Part shown: positions 5,448 through 6,851 of the stretch, in pieces
How the letters are laid out: each line of letters starts with the position of its first letter
Numbering within the stretch: the first letter of the stretch is position 1
Source: Desulfobacteraceae bacterium
GTDB lineage: Bacteria; Desulfobacterota; Desulfobacteria; Desulfobacterales; Desulfobacteraceae
Length of the DNA stretch: 6,851 nucleotides
Assembly (NCBI GenBank): GCA_022712835.1
Contig: JAFLJU010000071.1
Location: forward strand, 1-6,851
Reading direction: 5' to 3'
Notes under the pieces: generated by a model
What the model was told of the DNA's origin: nothing
The model's input: only the letters and a program-made list of their open reading frames with translations
The model's database searches: none
Position numbers and translations under genes: made by a program

Positions 5448-6851
5448 CTATTGGGGACACATATCATCTTTGCTGATCCCGGCAACAGCAACCGGTTTTT
5501 TCATGGCATCCCGACGGAAGGGTTCGCCCAGTTCCATGTTGGTCATTACCTCGATAAAAGTGGTCTTGCCCTCTTCCATTTGTCGCTGTATGGCTGCGGA
5601 CAATTTTTCTTTAAGGTCATCCATGCTCCAGGCCTGGACACCGTCAACACCGCAGGCTCTGGCAACTGCTGCATAGTCAACATCCCGGTTAAGCTCGGTT
5701 CCCACAAAGTTGTCATCATACCAGAGGGTGGTGTTTCTCTTCTCAGCACCCCAGTGATAGTTGCGAAAAATGATCATGGTGATTCCAGGCCATTCCTTAC
5801 GGCCGCAGGCAGCCATTTCATTCATGGAGATCCCAAAGGCGCCGTCACCGGCAAAACCTACCACAGGTACGTCGGGCTGGGCGATTTTTGCACCGCAGAT
5901 GGCGGGAAATCCGTAACCGCAGGGTCCGAACATACCGGGAGCCAGATATTTACGTCCCTCTTCAAAGGTGGGATAAGCAGCACCCAGTGCGCAGGAATTA
6001 CCAATATCAGAGGAGATGATGGCGTTCTCTGGCAGAACAGCTTTAATGGCTCTCCATGCCATGCGGCTGGTAATTTTTTCAGGGTCACGTTTCCGGGCAC
6101 GTTCGTTCCATGTGGTTCCCGGATCATCTTGTTCGTGATCCATGACCACCAGTTCATTGGCCCAATCAGTTTTTGTTTTCTCAATAACGGCTTTTCTGGA
6201 TTCACGATCGGTGTCCCCTGCAGTGACAGACAGTTTTGCAAGAATGCCGTTGGCTACTTTCTTGGCATCGCCCACAATACCCACAGTGACTTTTTTGGTC
6301 AGACCGATACGGTCGGGGTTGATGTCAACCTGGATGATGGCTGCATTGGTGGGCCAATAGTCAATACCGTAACCGGGCAGAGTCGAAAAGGGGTTTAGTC
6401 TGCTGCCCAGGGCCAGAACCACATCGGCCTTGGCAATCAGTTCCATACTGGCTTTGGAGCCATTGTAACCCAGGGTGCCTGTGTACATGGGGTGGCTGCC
6501 TGGGAAGGCATCGTTGTGCTGGTAGCCACAGCATACCGGTGCGGTAAGTTTTTCAGCAAGTTCCATGGAATCTTTGATGGCGCCGCCGATAACCACACCG
6601 CCGCCGTTGAGAATTACGGGAAATTTGGCATTGGACAAAAGCTCGGCTGCCTTGGCAATGGCTTCTTCTCCACCGGCAGGACGCTCAAAATCAACAATAG
6701 CAGGCAGTTCAATGTCAATGACCTGGGTCCAGAAATCCCTGGGGATGTTGATCTGGGCAGGGGCAGAGGCACGTTTGGCATTCATGATGACCCGGTTGAG
6801 AACCTCGGCCACTCTGGAAGGATGCCGCACCTCTTCCTGGTATGCCACCAT
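5448..6851 (-). CDS. xsc: Sulfoacetaldehyde acetyltransferase, 5' end outside window
   Basis: A thiamine-diphosphate enzyme that cleaves sulfoacetaldehyde with phosphate into acetyl phosphate and sulfite (EC 2.3.3.15), breaking the C-S bond. The 467 residues seen belong to a protein of about 580-600, so roughly the first 110-130 (most of the N-terminal pyrimidine-binding domain) lie beyond the window edge. The ATG at the edge is an internal Met, since the next residues (AYQEEVRHPSRVAEVLNRVI) are an internal block of the family. The middle domain follows (about 60-200 of the visible part). The C-terminal cofactor domain has the ThDP/metal motif GDGAFG (335-340) and Asn364, with 26 residues between GDG and N as expected. 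NYHWGAEKRNTTLWYDDN (364-381) is Xsc-like and unlike acetolactate synthase. It is the first visible gene of the cluster. Its promoter and any transporter or regulator genes would lie to the right of the window. Confidence 0.94.
   Translation of the reverse strand: MVAYQEEVRHPSRVAEVLNRVIMNAKRASAPAQINIPRDFWTQVIDIELPAIVDFERPAGGEEAIAKAAELLSNAKFPVILNGGGVVIGGAIKDSMELAEKLTAPVCCGYQHNDAFPGSHPMYTGTLGYNGSKASMELIAKADVVLALGSRLNPFSTLPGYGIDYWPTNAAIIQVDINPDRIGLTKKVTVGIVGDAKKVANGILAKLSVTAGDTDRESRKAVIEKTKTDWANELVVMDHEQDDPGTTWNERARKRDPEKITSRMAWRAIKAVLPENAIISSDIGNSCALGAAYPTFEEGRKYLAPGMFGPCGYGFPAICGAKIAQPDVPVVGFAGDGAFGISMNEMAACGRKEWPGITMIIFRNYHWGAEKRNTTLWYDDNFVGTELNRDVDYAAVARACGVDGVQAWSMDDLKEKLSAAIQRQMEEGKTTFIEVMTNMELGEPFRRDAMKKPVAVAGISKDDMCPQ

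Noticed and set aside
5451..6398. 315-codon open frame on the + strand opposite xsc
   Set aside because: It is a shadow of the xsc coding strand with low-complexity composition and no recognisable motif or ribosome binding site.
6849..6851. ATG at the window edge as the xsc start
   Set aside because: The ThDP-enzyme family needs about 110-130 more N-terminal residues, and the sequence right after this Met is an internal conserved block.

Overview
The window reads as chromosomal DNA from an anaerobic, probably sulfite/sulfate-reducing bacterium, most likely a Desulfobacterota (Desulfobacter/Desulfobacula-like) lineage. This assignment is inferred from gene content (taurine desulfonation coupled to an NAD-dependent alanine dehydrogenase, plus an EAL-HDOD signalling protein) and moderate GC. 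No rRNA or other phylogenetic marker is present to confirm it.

Left part (1-1264, + strand): the C-terminal half of a glycogen/alpha-glucan phosphorylase, including the pyridoxal-phosphate lysine motif. Homology starts abruptly at about 134, in the middle of a conserved block (A-L-H-S). It is preceded by an in-frame stop and about 130 bases that do not encode the missing N-terminal half. The gene therefore looks broken here, by insertion, rearrangement or an assembly junction. Thirty-one bases downstream, a complete EAL-HDOD protein (1296-2534, +) follows in the same direction. Its EAL domain is degenerate, so it is probably a protein-interaction regulator and not a c-di-GMP phosphodiesterase.

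Middle (2535-2779): a convergent intergenic region with an 8-bp hairpin and an unusual nested palindrome. Two self-complementary hairpins sit in inverted orientation about 50 bases apart. The right-hand one has U-tracts on both strands and is a good bidirectional intrinsic terminator.

Right part (2780-6851, - strand): a three-gene taurine dissimilation cluster transcribed xsc -> tpa -> ald. Tpa moves the amino group of taurine to pyruvate, giving sulfoacetaldehyde and alanine. Ald oxidises alanine back to pyruvate, releasing ammonium and NADH. Xsc (5' end outside the window) cleaves sulfoacetaldehyde with phosphate to acetyl phosphate and sulfite. Sulfite would then be available as a terminal electron acceptor and acetyl phosphate for ATP or acetyl-CoA. 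A strong GC-rich hairpin lies between xsc and tpa. The pathway itself is known. The less ordinary items are the broken phosphorylase gene, the nested bidirectional terminator and the intercistronic hairpin.
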